A stretch of DNA of 40,511 nt from Sulfurospirillaceae bacterium. GTDB taxonomy: Bacteria; Campylobacterota; Campylobacteria; Campylobacterales; Sulfurospirillaceae. The notes beneath the pieces are model-generated. The model saw only the letters and a list, made by a program, of their open reading frames with translations. It ran no database searches and was not told the origin of the DNA. Positions 24,907 through 33,037 of this stretch are shown in pieces (position 1 is the first letter of the stretch; each line of letters begins with the position of its first letter). Position numbers and translations under genes: made by a program. The stretch covers positions 1-40,511 of the forward strand of contig JAQUWL010000020.1 of NCBI GenBank assembly GCA_028692875.1, given 5' to 3'.

Positions 24907-25626
24907 ATGAATAAGTATTTAGAACAACTAATTGATCTTTCTGCATTAGACAAAGAGATTGACGATTTTGGACCACGAATAGCAAAAGTAGAGAGGACAC
25001 TAAAGCTTGCGCTAGACAAAGAGAAAGATTTGGAGTTGCAGATAGTTTCTATGCATTCTGAAATAATGGATGCAAAACTCAAAAAGAACAAAAACGAGTT
25101 GCATTTGGCAGAACTCTCTTTGAAATTGAAAGATTTGAGCAAAAAGAGCGCATTGCTAAAAACCGCCAAAGAGATTAAAGCACTTCAGGTTGAAGAGGAT
25201 ATCGCTAAAGAGCAATGTGATTTTGCCAATGAAGAGATTGTGCGTTTAGACAAAGCAATAGAAATTAAGCAGGAAAATATAGCTCAAATTCAGACAAAAT
25301 TGAGCGAGTTAGCACAAGAGACTCAAGAGATTAAGTCTTCCATAGACGCTCAGATTAAAGCTGTTGAAGAAGACAGAAGGGAAGTTTACAAACGAAGAGA
25401 AGAGCTGGTGTCTCAGATGAGTCAAAAGATTTTAACTTTTTATCAAAAGATTAGAAAATGGGCAGGAAATACAACCGTTGTCCCTGTTAGAAAACAGGCA
25501 TGCTACGGCTGTTTTATGCGCATTAATGATAAAACTTATGCAACTGTTATTAAGCAAGACGATATTGTAACATGCCCACATTGTGGACGTATATTATTTA
25601 AAGAGACCGAGGCGGTAGAGGCATAA
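24907..25626 (+). CDS. flgZ: FlgZ, coiled-coil/zinc-ribbon RpoN chaperone (HP0958 family)
   Basis: 239 residues. A long antiparallel coiled coil (about 5-175) is followed by a C4 zinc ribbon, CYGCFMRI and CPHCGRILF (Cys pairs about residues 198-201 and 220-223). This is the architecture of Helicobacter pylori HP0958/FlgZ, which protects sigma-54 from turnover, contacts FliH and is needed for flagella. The chlamydial homolog binds sigma-54 too. The neighbours nif3 and waaA match HP0958's locus. It fits functionally with the RpoN promoter of flgB in this window. Role assigned by family and synteny. Confidence 0.85.
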   Translation: MNKYLEQLIDLSALDKEIDDFGPRIAKVERTLKLALDKEKDLELQIVSMHSEIMDAKLKKNKNELHLAELSLKLKDLSKKSALLKTAKEIKALQVEEDIAKEQCDFANEEIVRLDKAIEIKQENIAQIQTKLSELAQETQEIKSSIDAQIKAVEEDRREVYKRREELVSQMSQKILTFYQKIRKWAGNTTVVPVRKQACYGCFMRINDKTYATVIKQDDIVTCPHCGRILFKETEAVEA

Positions 25627-25628
25627 TA

Positions 25629-26813
25629 TTGTTTCTTATCCTATATTTCATTTTAGCAACGCTTATCTATTTGATGGCGTTGCCTTTTTTGCTGCCCCTT
25701 TCTTTTAAAAAAAAGTATAAAAACTCCATTCCTTCAAGGTTTTTCCTTAAAAAAAATCCATCTTTTTCACAAGAGGGCGTTTGGTTTCATGCTTGCTCGC
25801 TCGGAGAGGTTCGTTCGCTTTTGCCAATTATTGCAGGGATAAAAGGTAAAAAAATAAACATTAGCGTTATAACTCAAACAGGTTTTGCTGAGGCATCTAA
25901 GATAAAAAATGCCGAAGTAAGATATTTGCCATTTGAGATTTTTTTACCTTTTTGGATAAAAAAGCAAGAAGTTTTGGTGGTGGCAGAAGCAGAATTATGG
26001 CTACTTTTATTTTGGGTGACCAAGAAGATGGGTATTAAGACTGTTTTGATGAATGCTCGAATATCGGATAGCTCATATGCGGGATATCGAAGATTTGCAT
26101 GGTTTTATCGTTTTATTTTTGGATGCATTGATGAGATTTTTTGTCAAAGCGATATTGATGCGAAAAGGTTGATCTCTTTAGGTGCAGATAGTCTACATGT
26201 AAGAATCAATGGAAATATCAAGACTTTTCAAGACCTACATGTAACAAAGAAGTATCAAAAACCTGCTGGCAAAGATGTTGTTATTTTTGCTAGTACGCAT
26301 GAAAAGGAAGAGGAGATTATTCTTAAAAATATCAAAAAAAGCCCCAAGGATACTCTGATTTTTGCACCTAGGCATCCAGAGAGATTTGGAAAAGTTGATA
26401 CGCTTTTAAGTAGATATTGTCAAAAAAATGGATTTAGCTATTCTCGATTGAAAGATGGGGATGATTTGAATTTTGATGTTGTATTGTGTGACCTTATGGG
26501 GGAGCTAATAAATCTTTATGCTATTGCGGATGTGTCTGTTTTGGGAGGCTCTTTTGTGGATGGCATAGGCGGACACAATCCTCTAGAGCCGGCTTTTTTT
26601 AAAAACAAAATAATTAGTGGCAAATATATTTTTAATCAAAAAACGCTTTTTGCATGTGTCGAGAATTCGGTGTTATGCGAAGCGGAAGAGATTGGAAATT
26701 ATTTGGAAAAGCGAGATACTTTGAGGGCATCTTGTATTATAAACAGTGGCGACATTGCATCGCTAGTGTCTGAAATTAACGGAAAAAATAATGAAACTAG
26801 AAAAAGCTTATAA
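25629..26813 (+). CDS. waaA: Kdo transferase (lipid A glycosyltransferase, GT30)
   Basis: Transfers 3-deoxy-D-manno-octulosonate from CMP-Kdo to lipid A precursor at the inner membrane. An N-terminal anchor (FLILYFILATLIYLMALPFL) is followed by WFHACSLGEVRSLLPII with the catalytic Glu, the central VLMNARISDSSYAGYR, and VLGGSFVDGIGGHNPLEPA in the CMP-Kdo site. The 394 residues are typical. TTG start 2 bases after flgZ, with GAGG about 8 bases upstream. Overlaps the next gene by 23 bases. Two TACATGTA sites (26194, 26236) both encode Leu-His-Val. Confidence 0.93.
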   Translation: MFLILYFILATLIYLMALPFLLPLSFKKKYKNSIPSRFFLKKNPSFSQEGVWFHACSLGEVRSLLPIIAGIKGKKINISVITQTGFAEASKIKNAEVRYLPFEIFLPFWIKKQEVLVVAEAELWLLLFWVTKKMGIKTVLMNARISDSSYAGYRRFAWFYRFIFGCIDEIFCQSDIDAKRLISLGADSLHVRINGNIKTFQDLHVTKKYQKPAGKDVVIFASTHEKEEEIILKNIKKSPKDTLIFAPRHPERFGKVDTLLSRYCQKNGFSYSRLKDGDDLNFDVVLCDLMGELINLYAIADVSVLGGSFVDGIGGHNPLEPAFFKNKIISGKYIFNQKTLFACVENSVLCEAEEIGNYLEKRDTLRASCIINSGDIASLVSEINGKNNETRKSL

Positions 26814-27531
26814 ATTATTGGCATTGCAGGAAGACATCTCCAACAGAACAGCAAAAGACTTGATTGACCGAGGGGTTGTATACTCAAACGGAAAAAAAGT
26901 AGTTGTTGCCAGAGGCGAGATGAGTGTGGATTCAAAATTTAAAATTGAAAAAATTGAAAAAATTAGAGTTCTTTTTGAGGATGACAAAATTATGGCGGTC
27001 GACAAACCAGCTTTTGTTACATCCGAAGAGGTTTCCAAAGAAAAAGGCTACCCACTTGTACATCGTTTAGACAGAGAGACTAGTGGTGTTTTGATTTTAT
27101 CTAAAGATGAGGCTTTTAGAAAAAAAGCCGTTGAAGCCTTTAAGGCAAGAGAGGTAAAAAAAGAGTATATAGCTGTTGTTGAGGGGAGGCTCATAGAAGA
27201 TATTGTTATAAATTCGCCTATATTGACAGTTAAAAAAGGCAATGTGGCACATAGTAGGATTAGCGATTTAGGAAAAGAGGCTATTAGTAGAGTTGAGCCT
27301 TTGATGTACGAGAGCAAAAAGTCAAAAATAAAAATCACTATTGATACAGGAAGAACACATCAAATAAGAGTGCATCTTAAGAGTATTGCTGCTCCAATTC
27401 AAGGCGATGTTCAGTATGGAGGCAGACCTTTTAAGCGTATGATGCTTCACGCTCAACGTATCGTTTTTATGGGATATAACATTGTTAGTGGCGAGCCAGA
27501 TGATTTTAAAAAGTTTGCTAGTATATCTTAG
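26791..27531 (+). CDS. RluA-family pseudouridine synthase
   Basis: Isomerises uridine in rRNA or tRNA. An S4-like RNA-binding start (EDISNRTAKDLIDRGVVYSN) precedes the catalytic domain with PLVHRLDRETSGVLIL (catalytic Asp) and GRTHQIRVHLKSIAAPIQGD. The 246 residues are somewhat short for RluD. It sits between waaA and ffh as in C. jejuni and H. pylori. The exact target uridine cannot be told from sequence alone. A terminator hairpin follows. Confidence 0.9.
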   Translation: MKLEKAYKLLALQEDISNRTAKDLIDRGVVYSNGKKVVVARGEMSVDSKFKIEKIEKIRVLFEDDKIMAVDKPAFVTSEEVSKEKGYPLVHRLDRETSGVLILSKDEAFRKKAVEAFKAREVKKEYIAVVEGRLIEDIVINSPILTVKKGNVAHSRISDLGKEAISRVEPLMYESKKSKIKITIDTGRTHQIRVHLKSIAAPIQGDVQYGGRPFKRMMLHAQRIVFMGYNIVSGEPDDFKKFASIS

Positions 27532-27532
27532 C

Positions 27533-27554
27533 AAATTGCCTTAAGTGGCAATTT
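27533..27554 (+). terminator. Hairpin terminator after the pseudouridine synthase gene
   Basis: A perfect 8-bp stem, AAATTGCC (27533-27540) with GGCAATTT (27547-27554), and a 6-base loop, beginning 2 bases after the stop codon. The U tail is short (TTT then ATT), so termination may be partial. Confidence 0.6.
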
Positions 27555-27597
27555 ATTCACGCTAAAGTATTTATTTTGTATCATTGCATTCCCTATG

Positions 27598-27617
27598 TAA
27601 AGGGCTTTTGCCCTTTA
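27598..27617 (+). repeat. Perfect hairpin in the ffh leader
   Basis: TAAAGGGC (27598-27605) and GCCCTTTA (27610-27617) pair perfectly around a TTTT tetraloop, about 28 bases before the ffh start. No U-run follows, so it is not a normal terminator. It resembles the GCCAAAGG/CCTTTGGC hairpin at 17848-17872. Confidence 0.6.
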
Positions 27618-27645
27618 GGACTATATCAATCTATGAGGAAAATTT

Positions 27646-28989
27646 GTGTTTCATGTTTTAACCGATTCGTTTAAATCAGCAATAAATAAAATTCGTTTTG
27701 CGGATGATGAAAAATCTTTAAAAAATGCTCTTGAGAACCTAAAAAAGTCTCTTCTTAAGGCGGATGTGCATCATAAGGTTGTGCGTGATTTGTTGCGTCA
27801 AGTAGAGGTTGAAACCAAAATCGCAGGCATTGGGCAGAATAACTTTTTAAAATCGCTAAGAGCAAATATTACCCAGCTTCTTACTGTGGCTGGAAAGCAA
27901 GGTTTTGTTTTTGCTTCAAGACCTCCTACTGTTGTTTTGATGGCTGGTTTGCAAGGTAGTGGAAAGACAACAACTACTGTTAAATTGGCAAATTATCTAA
28001 AGTTGCGCCAAAAAAAGGTTTTGGTGTGTGCATGTGACTTGCAAAGACTTGCTGCGGTTGAGCAGTTGCGTCAATTGTGTTTGGCAAATGAGATAGATTT
28101 GTATTTTGAAGATAATGAAAAAAATCCCCTTAAAATAGCAACAAACGCTCTAAAAAAAGCAAAAGATGGACTATATGATGTTCTTTTGATAGATACTGCG
28201 GGTCGCTTGGCGATTGACGAAGAGTTGATGCAAGAGTTAGTCTCTGTTAAAAATAGTTTAAATCCAGATGAAATTTTTTATGTTGCAGATGCTATGACAG
28301 GACAAGATGCGGTAAAAAGTGCATTAAGCTTTCATGAAAAACTTGCACTAAGTGGTGTGATACTTAGCAAGTACGATGGAGATAGCAAAGGCGGTGTGGC
28401 ACTAGGAATTGCACATCAGACAAATGTTCCGTTGAGATTTGTAGGAACTGGCGAAAAGATTGCGGATCTGGAGATTTTCATACCTGAGAGAATCGTAAGT
28501 CGTTTGATGGGTGAGGGCGACTTGGAGACTTTGGCAGAAAAAACAGGTGCTATTATTGATGAGAAAAAAGCCAAAGCAATTAATAAAAAGATTAAAAAGG
28601 GCGAATTTAACTTTAATGACTTTTTAGAACAGATGGAAAGTATGAAAAAGCTAGGAAGTATGAAATCTTTAATGGGAATGATTCCAGGGCTCTCGTCAAT
28701 GGCTGGAAAACTAAAAGATGTTGATTTGGAAAACTCGGTTGAGATGAAAAATATAAAGGCCATGATAAGCTCCATGACTCCACGCGAGAGGGAGACTCCA
28801 GATTTGCTTAACAATAGTCGAAAAAGGAGAATTGCTCAAGGTGCTGGAATGTCACAAAATGATGTAAATCGTTTTTTTAAGCAATTTCAAAATGCTGCTA
28901 AAATGGCAAAAAGATTTTCAGGAAAATCTGGAATGAAGGATTTGCAAAATCTTTTAGCACAAAGCAAGCAAAGCGGAATTCCACGCTAA
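27646..28989 (+). CDS. ffh: Ffh, signal recognition particle GTPase
   Basis: SRP54 homolog that targets nascent membrane proteins to FtsY. The N domain is followed by the GTPase G domain with GLQGSGKTTT (P-loop), DTAGR, SKYDGDSKGG and GTGEK, and then by the methionine-rich M domain (about 300-447) that binds SRP RNA and signal peptides (FLEQMESMKKLGSMKSLMGM). The 447 residues are standard. GTG start with GAGG upstream; it gives the expected MFHVLTDSF N-terminus. SRP RNA was not found in this window. Confidence 0.97.
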   Translation: MFHVLTDSFKSAINKIRFADDEKSLKNALENLKKSLLKADVHHKVVRDLLRQVEVETKIAGIGQNNFLKSLRANITQLLTVAGKQGFVFASRPPTVVLMAGLQGSGKTTTTVKLANYLKLRQKKVLVCACDLQRLAAVEQLRQLCLANEIDLYFEDNEKNPLKIATNALKKAKDGLYDVLLIDTAGRLAIDEELMQELVSVKNSLNPDEIFYVADAMTGQDAVKSALSFHEKLALSGVILSKYDGDSKGGVALGIAHQTNVPLRFVGTGEKIADLEIFIPERIVSRLMGEGDLETLAEKTGAIIDEKKAKAINKKIKKGEFNFNDFLEQMESMKKLGSMKSLMGMIPGLSSMAGKLKDVDLENSVEMKNIKAMISSMTPRERETPDLLNNSRKRRIAQGAGMSQNDVNRFFKQFQNAAKMAKRFSGKSGMKDLQNLLAQSKQSGIPR

Positions 28990-29000
28990 TTTTTAGATTA

Positions 29001-29029
29001 TTTACATTTAAGAGATTTTTGGGTACAAT
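29001..29029 (+). promoter_or_regulatory. Promoter of the rpsP operon
   Basis: TTTACA (29001-29006), 17-base spacer, TACAAT (29024-29029): a near-consensus sigma-70 promoter giving a start near 29036 and a leader of about 140 bases. A second -10, TATAAT at 29116-29121, lacks a clear -35 box but could be an additional promoter. Confidence 0.75.
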
Positions 29030-29035
29030 CCCAAA

Positions 29036-29176
29036 TCGTTTTGGCTTACAAAATAATCCCTCTGTGATTGTAAGTTCCACATGGCGCTTTAGGGCGGTAA
29101 GAGGCACAATAAACTTATAATAAATTTATTCTGCAACATTACCACTTAAATATTTTTAACATAAAAAGGAAATCGT
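29036..29176 (+). promoter_or_regulatory. Structured 5' leader of rpsP
   Basis: A long leader for a ribosomal protein operon. CTTACAA (29045-29051) pairs with TTGTAAG (29068-29074), and AATAAA (29108-29113) with TTTATT (29125-29130). No known leader family is recognised. Autoregulation by a ribosomal protein is possible but inferred only from length and pairing. Confidence 0.4.
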
Positions 29177-29404
29177 ATGACCGTTGTAAGATTGACAAGA
29201 ATGGGAAGAAACAAGTCTCCATTTTACAGAATTGTTGTAACAGACAGTAGAAAAAAACGTGATGGAGGATCTATTGAGACTATCGGATATTACAATCCAT
29301 TGACAAATCCTCAAGCTGTTAAGTTCGATGCCGATAGACTAGCGTATTGGAAAAGTGTTGGTGCAAAACTTAGCGACAGGGTTGCTAAAATAACCGGAAA
29401 CTAA
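29177..29404 (+). CDS. rpsP: 30S ribosomal protein S16
   Basis: Small-subunit protein binding 16S rRNA. The whole 75-residue sequence is typical: [38 protein letters not shown], and the C-terminal [22 protein letters not shown] stands before the ATG. First gene of rpsP-khpA-rimM-trmD-rplS. Confidence 0.98.
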   Translation: MTVVRLTRMGRNKSPFYRIVVTDSRKKRDGGSIETIGYYNPLTNPQAVKFDADRLAYWKSVGAKLSDRVAKITGN

Positions 29405-29405
29405 G

Positions 29406-29651
29406 ATGATTGAAAAATTTCTCGAAGAGTTTGCTAAACTTTTTGTTGATGCTCCAGAAAATGTGCGCGTTGAGAAAAACAACATAGATGATGCTTTTTG
29501 CGAAGTGATTATTTACGCAGATAAGGTTGATACTGGCAAGCTCATTGGAAAAGACGGAAAGATGATTAACTCTCTTAAGACTCTTATCTCTGGATGTAAG
29601 GCAAAAGACGGCAAATCTTATAGGGTAACCGTTAAAGCAAATAATGAATAA
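29406..29651 (+). CDS. khpA: KhpA-type KH-domain RNA-binding protein
   Basis: 81 residues consisting of one KH domain with the GxxG loop in GKLIGKDGKMINSLKTLI. Homologs bind RNA with KhpB in other bacteria; older name YlqC. Starts 1 base after rpsP and overlaps rimM by 8 bases, the usual place between S16 and RimM. Confidence 0.93.
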   Translation: MIEKFLEEFAKLFVDAPENVRVEKNNIDDAFCEVIIYADKVDTGKLIGKDGKMINSLKTLISGCKAKDGKSYRVTVKANNE

Positions 29652-30180
29652 AAAAGTTTCACCAATTGAAGTCGCCCAGATTGGGCGGCTTGTTGGATTG
29701 ACAGGTGAGCTTAAACTTCATCTTCATTGTGATTTTCCAGAACAATTCAAAAAAGGTAATACTTTTTTTACTGAAAAAAATGCAACCCTTGAAGTTGCTA
29801 CTTACAACAAGTCAAGACAGACCATAAGTTTTGTGGGTTACCAAGATAGGGATTTGGCTTCAAAGTTGGTCAATGCTCTTTTGTTTACTAGTAAAGAGAG
29901 TACGCTTGAAAATTGCAAGCTCAAAGAGGGTGAATTTTTCTGGTTTGACATTATTGGTTCAAAAGTTTTTGATGGCTCGCAACTTTTGGGCATTGTTGGC
30001 GATATAGAGCGAATCGCCATCAGCGACTATCTTGTTATTAAAACAGATGACGCTTTGGTTTCACAAGGTTTTACAAAGAGTTTTTATATACCCTATATTG
30101 ATAGATATATTGTTCATTTTGACTCTTCCAAAAAAGAGATTGTGACGAGAGATTGTACAGGGATTTTGGAGAATTCTTAA
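29644..30180 (+). CDS. rimM: RimM, 16S rRNA processing factor
   Basis: Assists 30S maturation, binding S19. Two beta-barrel-type domains: the N-terminal [19 protein letters not shown] and the PRC-barrel with [12 protein letters not shown] and [20 protein letters not shown]. The 178 residues fit. Overlaps khpA, and its stop overlaps the trmD start by 1 base (TAATG). Confidence 0.95.
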   Translation: MNKKVSPIEVAQIGRLVGLTGELKLHLHCDFPEQFKKGNTFFTEKNATLEVATYNKSRQTISFVGYQDRDLASKLVNALLFTSKESTLENCKLKEGEFFWFDIIGSKVFDGSQLLGIVGDIERIAISDYLVIKTDDALVSQGFTKSFYIPYIDRYIVHFDSSKKEIVTRDCTGILENS

Positions 30181-30872
30181 TGAATTTTACCTTTGTAACG
30201 CTCTTTGAAAATCTCGTCTCCTCTTATTTTGATGATTCTATTCTTAAAAGAGCGATAGAGGCAAAGATTTTGAGCGTGGCTTTTTACAATCCCAGAGACT
30301 ACGCTAAAAATAGATTTTCTAAAGTGGATGATTATCAAGCTGGAGGTGGTGCTGGGCTTTTGCTTATGCCACAACCAATGTTTGATGCCCTAGAGACCAT
30401 AAAGCAAGAAGATGTTGATGCGTATTTTGTTTTCGCATCTCCTGTTGGAAAGCCCTTTAAGCAGATAGATGCAAAAAGGTTAGCACAGAAAAAGAGTATT
30501 GTTTTTGTGTGCGGAAGATACGAAGGGATTGATGAGCGGGTTGTTGAGACGTATGCCGATGAGATATTTTCTATCGGAGATTATGTTTTAACAGGTGGCG
30601 AGTTGGCAAGTTTGGTAATGTGTGATTCGATTAGCCGAAACATCAAGGGTGTGCTTGGAAATGAAGAGTCTTTACAAGAGGAGAGTTTTGAAGAAGGACT
30701 GCTAGAAGCCCCTTCATTTTCAAAGCCAGCCAATTATAATGATAAAGTAGTTCCCTCAGAGTTTTTAAAGGGAAATCACGCTAAAATCACAAGCTTAAAA
30801 AACGAAATGTCTAAAATGAAGACAAAATACTTCAGACCAGACCTTTTTGCCCGCATAGAAACGAGGCATTAA
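30180..30872 (+). CDS. trmD: TrmD, tRNA (guanine37-N1)-methyltransferase
   Basis: SAM-dependent methylation of G37, preventing frameshifting. Knotted SPOUT fold with [31 protein letters not shown] and [13 protein letters not shown] (cofactor knot). Start [10 protein letters not shown] is chosen because it overlaps the RimM stop by 1 base and is the standard TrmD N-terminus; nine extra upstream codons would lie inside rimM. About 230 residues. A substrate in this window may be tRNA-Arg(GCG), which has G37. Confidence 0.97.
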   Translation: MNFTFVTLFENLVSSYFDDSILKRAIEAKILSVAFYNPRDYAKNRFSKVDDYQAGGGAGLLLMPQPMFDALETIKQEDVDAYFVFASPVGKPFKQIDAKRLAQKKSIVFVCGRYEGIDERVVETYADEIFSIGDYVLTGGELASLVMCDSISRNIKGVLGNEESLQEESFEEGLLEAPSFSKPANYNDKVVPSEFLKGNHAKITSLKNEMSKMKTKYFRPDLFARIETRH

Positions 30873-30891
30873 CAATGAAAAAGGACCGAAA

Positions 30892-31248
30892 ATGAGAAAT
30901 AAATTTATTGAAGCTTTTGAAGCAGGTCAAATTGCGACAAAAAACGTTCCTGCGTTTAGAGCAGGAGACACACTAAGAGTGGCTGTTAAAATTGTTGAAG
31001 GCGACAAGCAACGTATCCAAAATTTTGAAGGTATTTGTATCGCAAGACGTGGCGAAGGTACTGGCGAAACATTTATGGTACGTAAAATAGGTGCAAACAG
31101 TGTTGGTGTTGAGAGAATCTTCCCAATCTACTCTGACAGCATTGATGAGATTGTTGTTCTAAGACGAGGTCAAGTTAGACGTGCTAAGTTGTTTTATCTT
31201 AGAGATAGACGTGGTAAAGCTGCGAAAATTAGAGAACTTAGAAAATAA
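30892..31248 (+). CDS. rplS: 50S ribosomal protein L19
   Basis: Large-subunit protein at the 30S-50S interface. [51 protein letters not shown] and [17 protein letters not shown] are canonical. 118 residues. Last gene of the S16 operon, followed by a strong hairpin terminator. Confidence 0.98.
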   Translation: MRNKFIEAFEAGQIATKNVPAFRAGDTLRVAVKIVEGDKQRIQNFEGICIARRGEGTGETFMVRKIGANSVGVERIFPIYSDSIDEIVVLRRGQVRRAKLFYLRDRRGKAAKIRELRK

Positions 31249-31255
31249 TTTTTTT

Positions 31256-31285
31256 AGCGGTAGGCAAAAATCTACCGCTTTCTTC
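31256..31285 (+). terminator. Intrinsic terminator after rplS
   Basis: Perfect 8-bp stem, AGCGGTAG (31256-31263) with CTACCGCT (31272-31279), 8-base loop, followed by TTCTTC. A T-run (31249-31255) before the stem also makes it a possible minus-strand terminator. Confidence 0.85.
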
Positions 31286-31299
31286 AAAATCTTACTTTT

Positions 31300-32166
31300 A
31301 TGAAAATCCAAAAAGATTGTATCGCCTGTATAGAAAATCAAGCTCAAAGAGTTTGCGATAACTTGCGTGTTGATGAGATAGCACAAAATGATATAAAAAA
31401 TATTGCAAAAAAACATATTGAAAACTTCGATTTAGAACTTACACCTCCTCATAATGCAACCGCACTTTATCAAGATATCGCTAAATATTTAGGGGTTGAG
31501 GATCTTTATGCCAAAGAGAAGAGTGATGCTTCTTTGAGGGCAAAAGAGTTTATTCCTTTTTGCGAGAGTATTATTGCTAATAGCTCCAACAAGCTTTTAA
31601 GTGCAACCAAAACAGCTGTTGCTGGAAATGTTATTGATTTGGCTGCTGTTATGATGTATGACCTTCAAGAAGAGTTGGAAAAAATTTATCATATGGATTT
31701 TGCTATTGATGATTTTAAAGAGCTTGAAGATAGGCTGGGTTCTTCAAAGACACTTGTTTATCTAGCAGATAATGCTGGAGAAGAGATTTTTGACAAAATT
31801 TATATTCAAGTGCTACACCAACTCTTTCCCAAGATGGACGTTTTTTATTTTGTTCGAGGAAAGCCTATCATTAATGATCTTACATGTAAGGATGCGTTGA
31901 GCTCAAAAATGGATGAGGTTGCGACTATCGTCAATAGTGGTGTTCCAACGCCTGGACTTGCACTTGAGCTTATGAGTCAAGAGGCAAGCGACATTTTCTA
32001 TAAAGCAGATTGTATTATTTCAAAAGGTATGGGAAACTATGAGTGTTTGGGCGAGGATAATCCTTTTCCTATATTTTTCCTTCTTAAGATTAAGTGTCAA
32101 GTTGTTGCAAATACTATTGGTGGACAACTTGGAGATATCGTTTGCAAAAAAGGTTTTATCTCTTAA
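31300..32166 (+). CDS. DUF89/ARMT1-like metal-dependent phosphatase
   Basis: Member of the DUF89 family, shown elsewhere to be damage-control phosphatases acting on harmful sugar or cofactor phosphates; the substrate here is unknown. The N-terminal CIACIENQ pair of Cys is typical of one bacterial/archaeal subgroup. Metal and phosphate motifs are VYLADNAGEEIFDKI, NSGVPTPGLAL and ISKGMGNYECL. The 288 residues are standard. No ribosome binding site is visible before the ATG, which comes just after the rplS terminator; it may use a promoter hidden in that region. TACATGTA at 31881-31888 encodes Thr-Cys. Confidence 0.85.
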   Translation: MKIQKDCIACIENQAQRVCDNLRVDEIAQNDIKNIAKKHIENFDLELTPPHNATALYQDIAKYLGVEDLYAKEKSDASLRAKEFIPFCESIIANSSNKLLSATKTAVAGNVIDLAAVMMYDLQEELEKIYHMDFAIDDFKELEDRLGSSKTLVYLADNAGEEIFDKIYIQVLHQLFPKMDVFYFVRGKPIINDLTCKDALSSKMDEVATIVNSGVPTPGLALELMSQEASDIFYKADCIISKGMGNYECLGEDNPFPIFFLLKIKCQVVANTIGGQLGDIVCKKGFIS

Positions 32167-32189
32167 ATTTTTTCAAAAAGCCAAATTTA

Positions 32190-32216
32190 TAAAGTTTTCT
32201 AGGATTTGGTCGATAG
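32190..32216 (+). promoter_or_regulatory. Sigma-28 (FliA) promoter of motAB
   Basis: TAAAGTTT (32190-32197), exactly 11 bases, GTCGATAG (32209-32216). This matches the FliA consensus TAAAGTTT-N11-GCCGATAA at all eight -35 positions and six of eight -10 positions. The start would be near 32224, about 32 bases before the motA ATG. Confidence 0.85.
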
Positions 32217-32255
32217 TGTCTGTGGACATTTACCGCTATTCTCGGAGCAGATAAA

Positions 32256-33029
32256 ATGGATTTAACAGTTATACTTGGTATGTTGATTTCGGTGGCATGT
32301 ATTGCTATTGGCGATCTTATGGAGGGTGGAAATCCCTTACATGTACTTCATATCACTTCATTTATTATAGTTATACCAACAGCTCTCGCTTCGGCGATGA
32401 CTGGTACCTCTTCTGAATATGTCAGAGCAGCCTTTAAAGAATTTAAGGTAATTTTTAAAAAATCCCCTATCAACTTGCGTGGAAGAATTAGCCAGATTAT
32501 TGATTTTGCTGTTATTGCAAGGCGAGACGGTATTTTGGCGCTTGAAACTCACGCAAACCAAATGGACGATGAGTTTTTCAAAAAAGGTCTCAGTATGGCG
32601 GTTGATGGAATCGAGGCTCACGAGATAGAGGAGACGTTGGAGATTTTGATTGAAGAGACTGAAGAGTATTATCACGGTGCGGCACATTATTGGTTACTTG
32701 CTGGTGAGTCCTGCCCTGTTATTGGACTTATAGGCGCTGTTTTGGGTCTTATTTTGGCACTTCAAAAACTAGACAATCCTGCCGAGATGGCTGCTGGTAT
32801 CGCTGGAGCATTTACTGCAACTGTTACTGGTATTGCCGGGGCTTATATCTTTATGGGTCCTTGGGGGAACAAACTAAAATCAAAATCAAAATATATCATA
32901 AAAGAAAAGAGTATTATTTTAGCCGGTATTTTAGGAATTTCTCATGGCGACAATCCTAGAACATTAGAGGCAAAGTTGTTAAATTATCTCTCTTTGGCAG
33001 AAGAGAAGAAAAGTCAATTTGAAAAATAG
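32256..33029 (+). CDS. motA: MotA, flagellar stator proton channel subunit
   Basis: Stator component converting ion flow to torque. Four membrane helices: about 3-20, 30-48, 150-172 and 184-206. The large cytoplasmic loop between helices 2 and 3 contacts the rotor. GESCPVIGLIGAVLGLILAL holds the conserved proline. 257 residues. GGAG precedes the ATG. Followed by motB after 8 bases. TACATGTA at 32338-32345 encodes Leu-His-Val in a periplasmic segment. Confidence 0.96.
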   Translation: MDLTVILGMLISVACIAIGDLMEGGNPLHVLHITSFIIVIPTALASAMTGTSSEYVRAAFKEFKVIFKKSPINLRGRISQIIDFAVIARRDGILALETHANQMDDEFFKKGLSMAVDGIEAHEIEETLEILIEETEEYYHGAAHYWLLAGESCPVIGLIGAVLGLILALQKLDNPAEMAAGIAGAFTATVTGIAGAYIFMGPWGNKLKSKSKYIIKEKSIILAGILGISHGDNPRTLEAKLLNYLSLAEEKKSQFEK

Positions 33030-33037
33030 GAAATAAC

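Noticed and set aside
29041-29110. Possible SRP RNA near ffh
   Set aside because: The conserved SRP core (GGTC...GGAAGGAAGCAGCC) is absent; the sequence fits an rpsP leader better.
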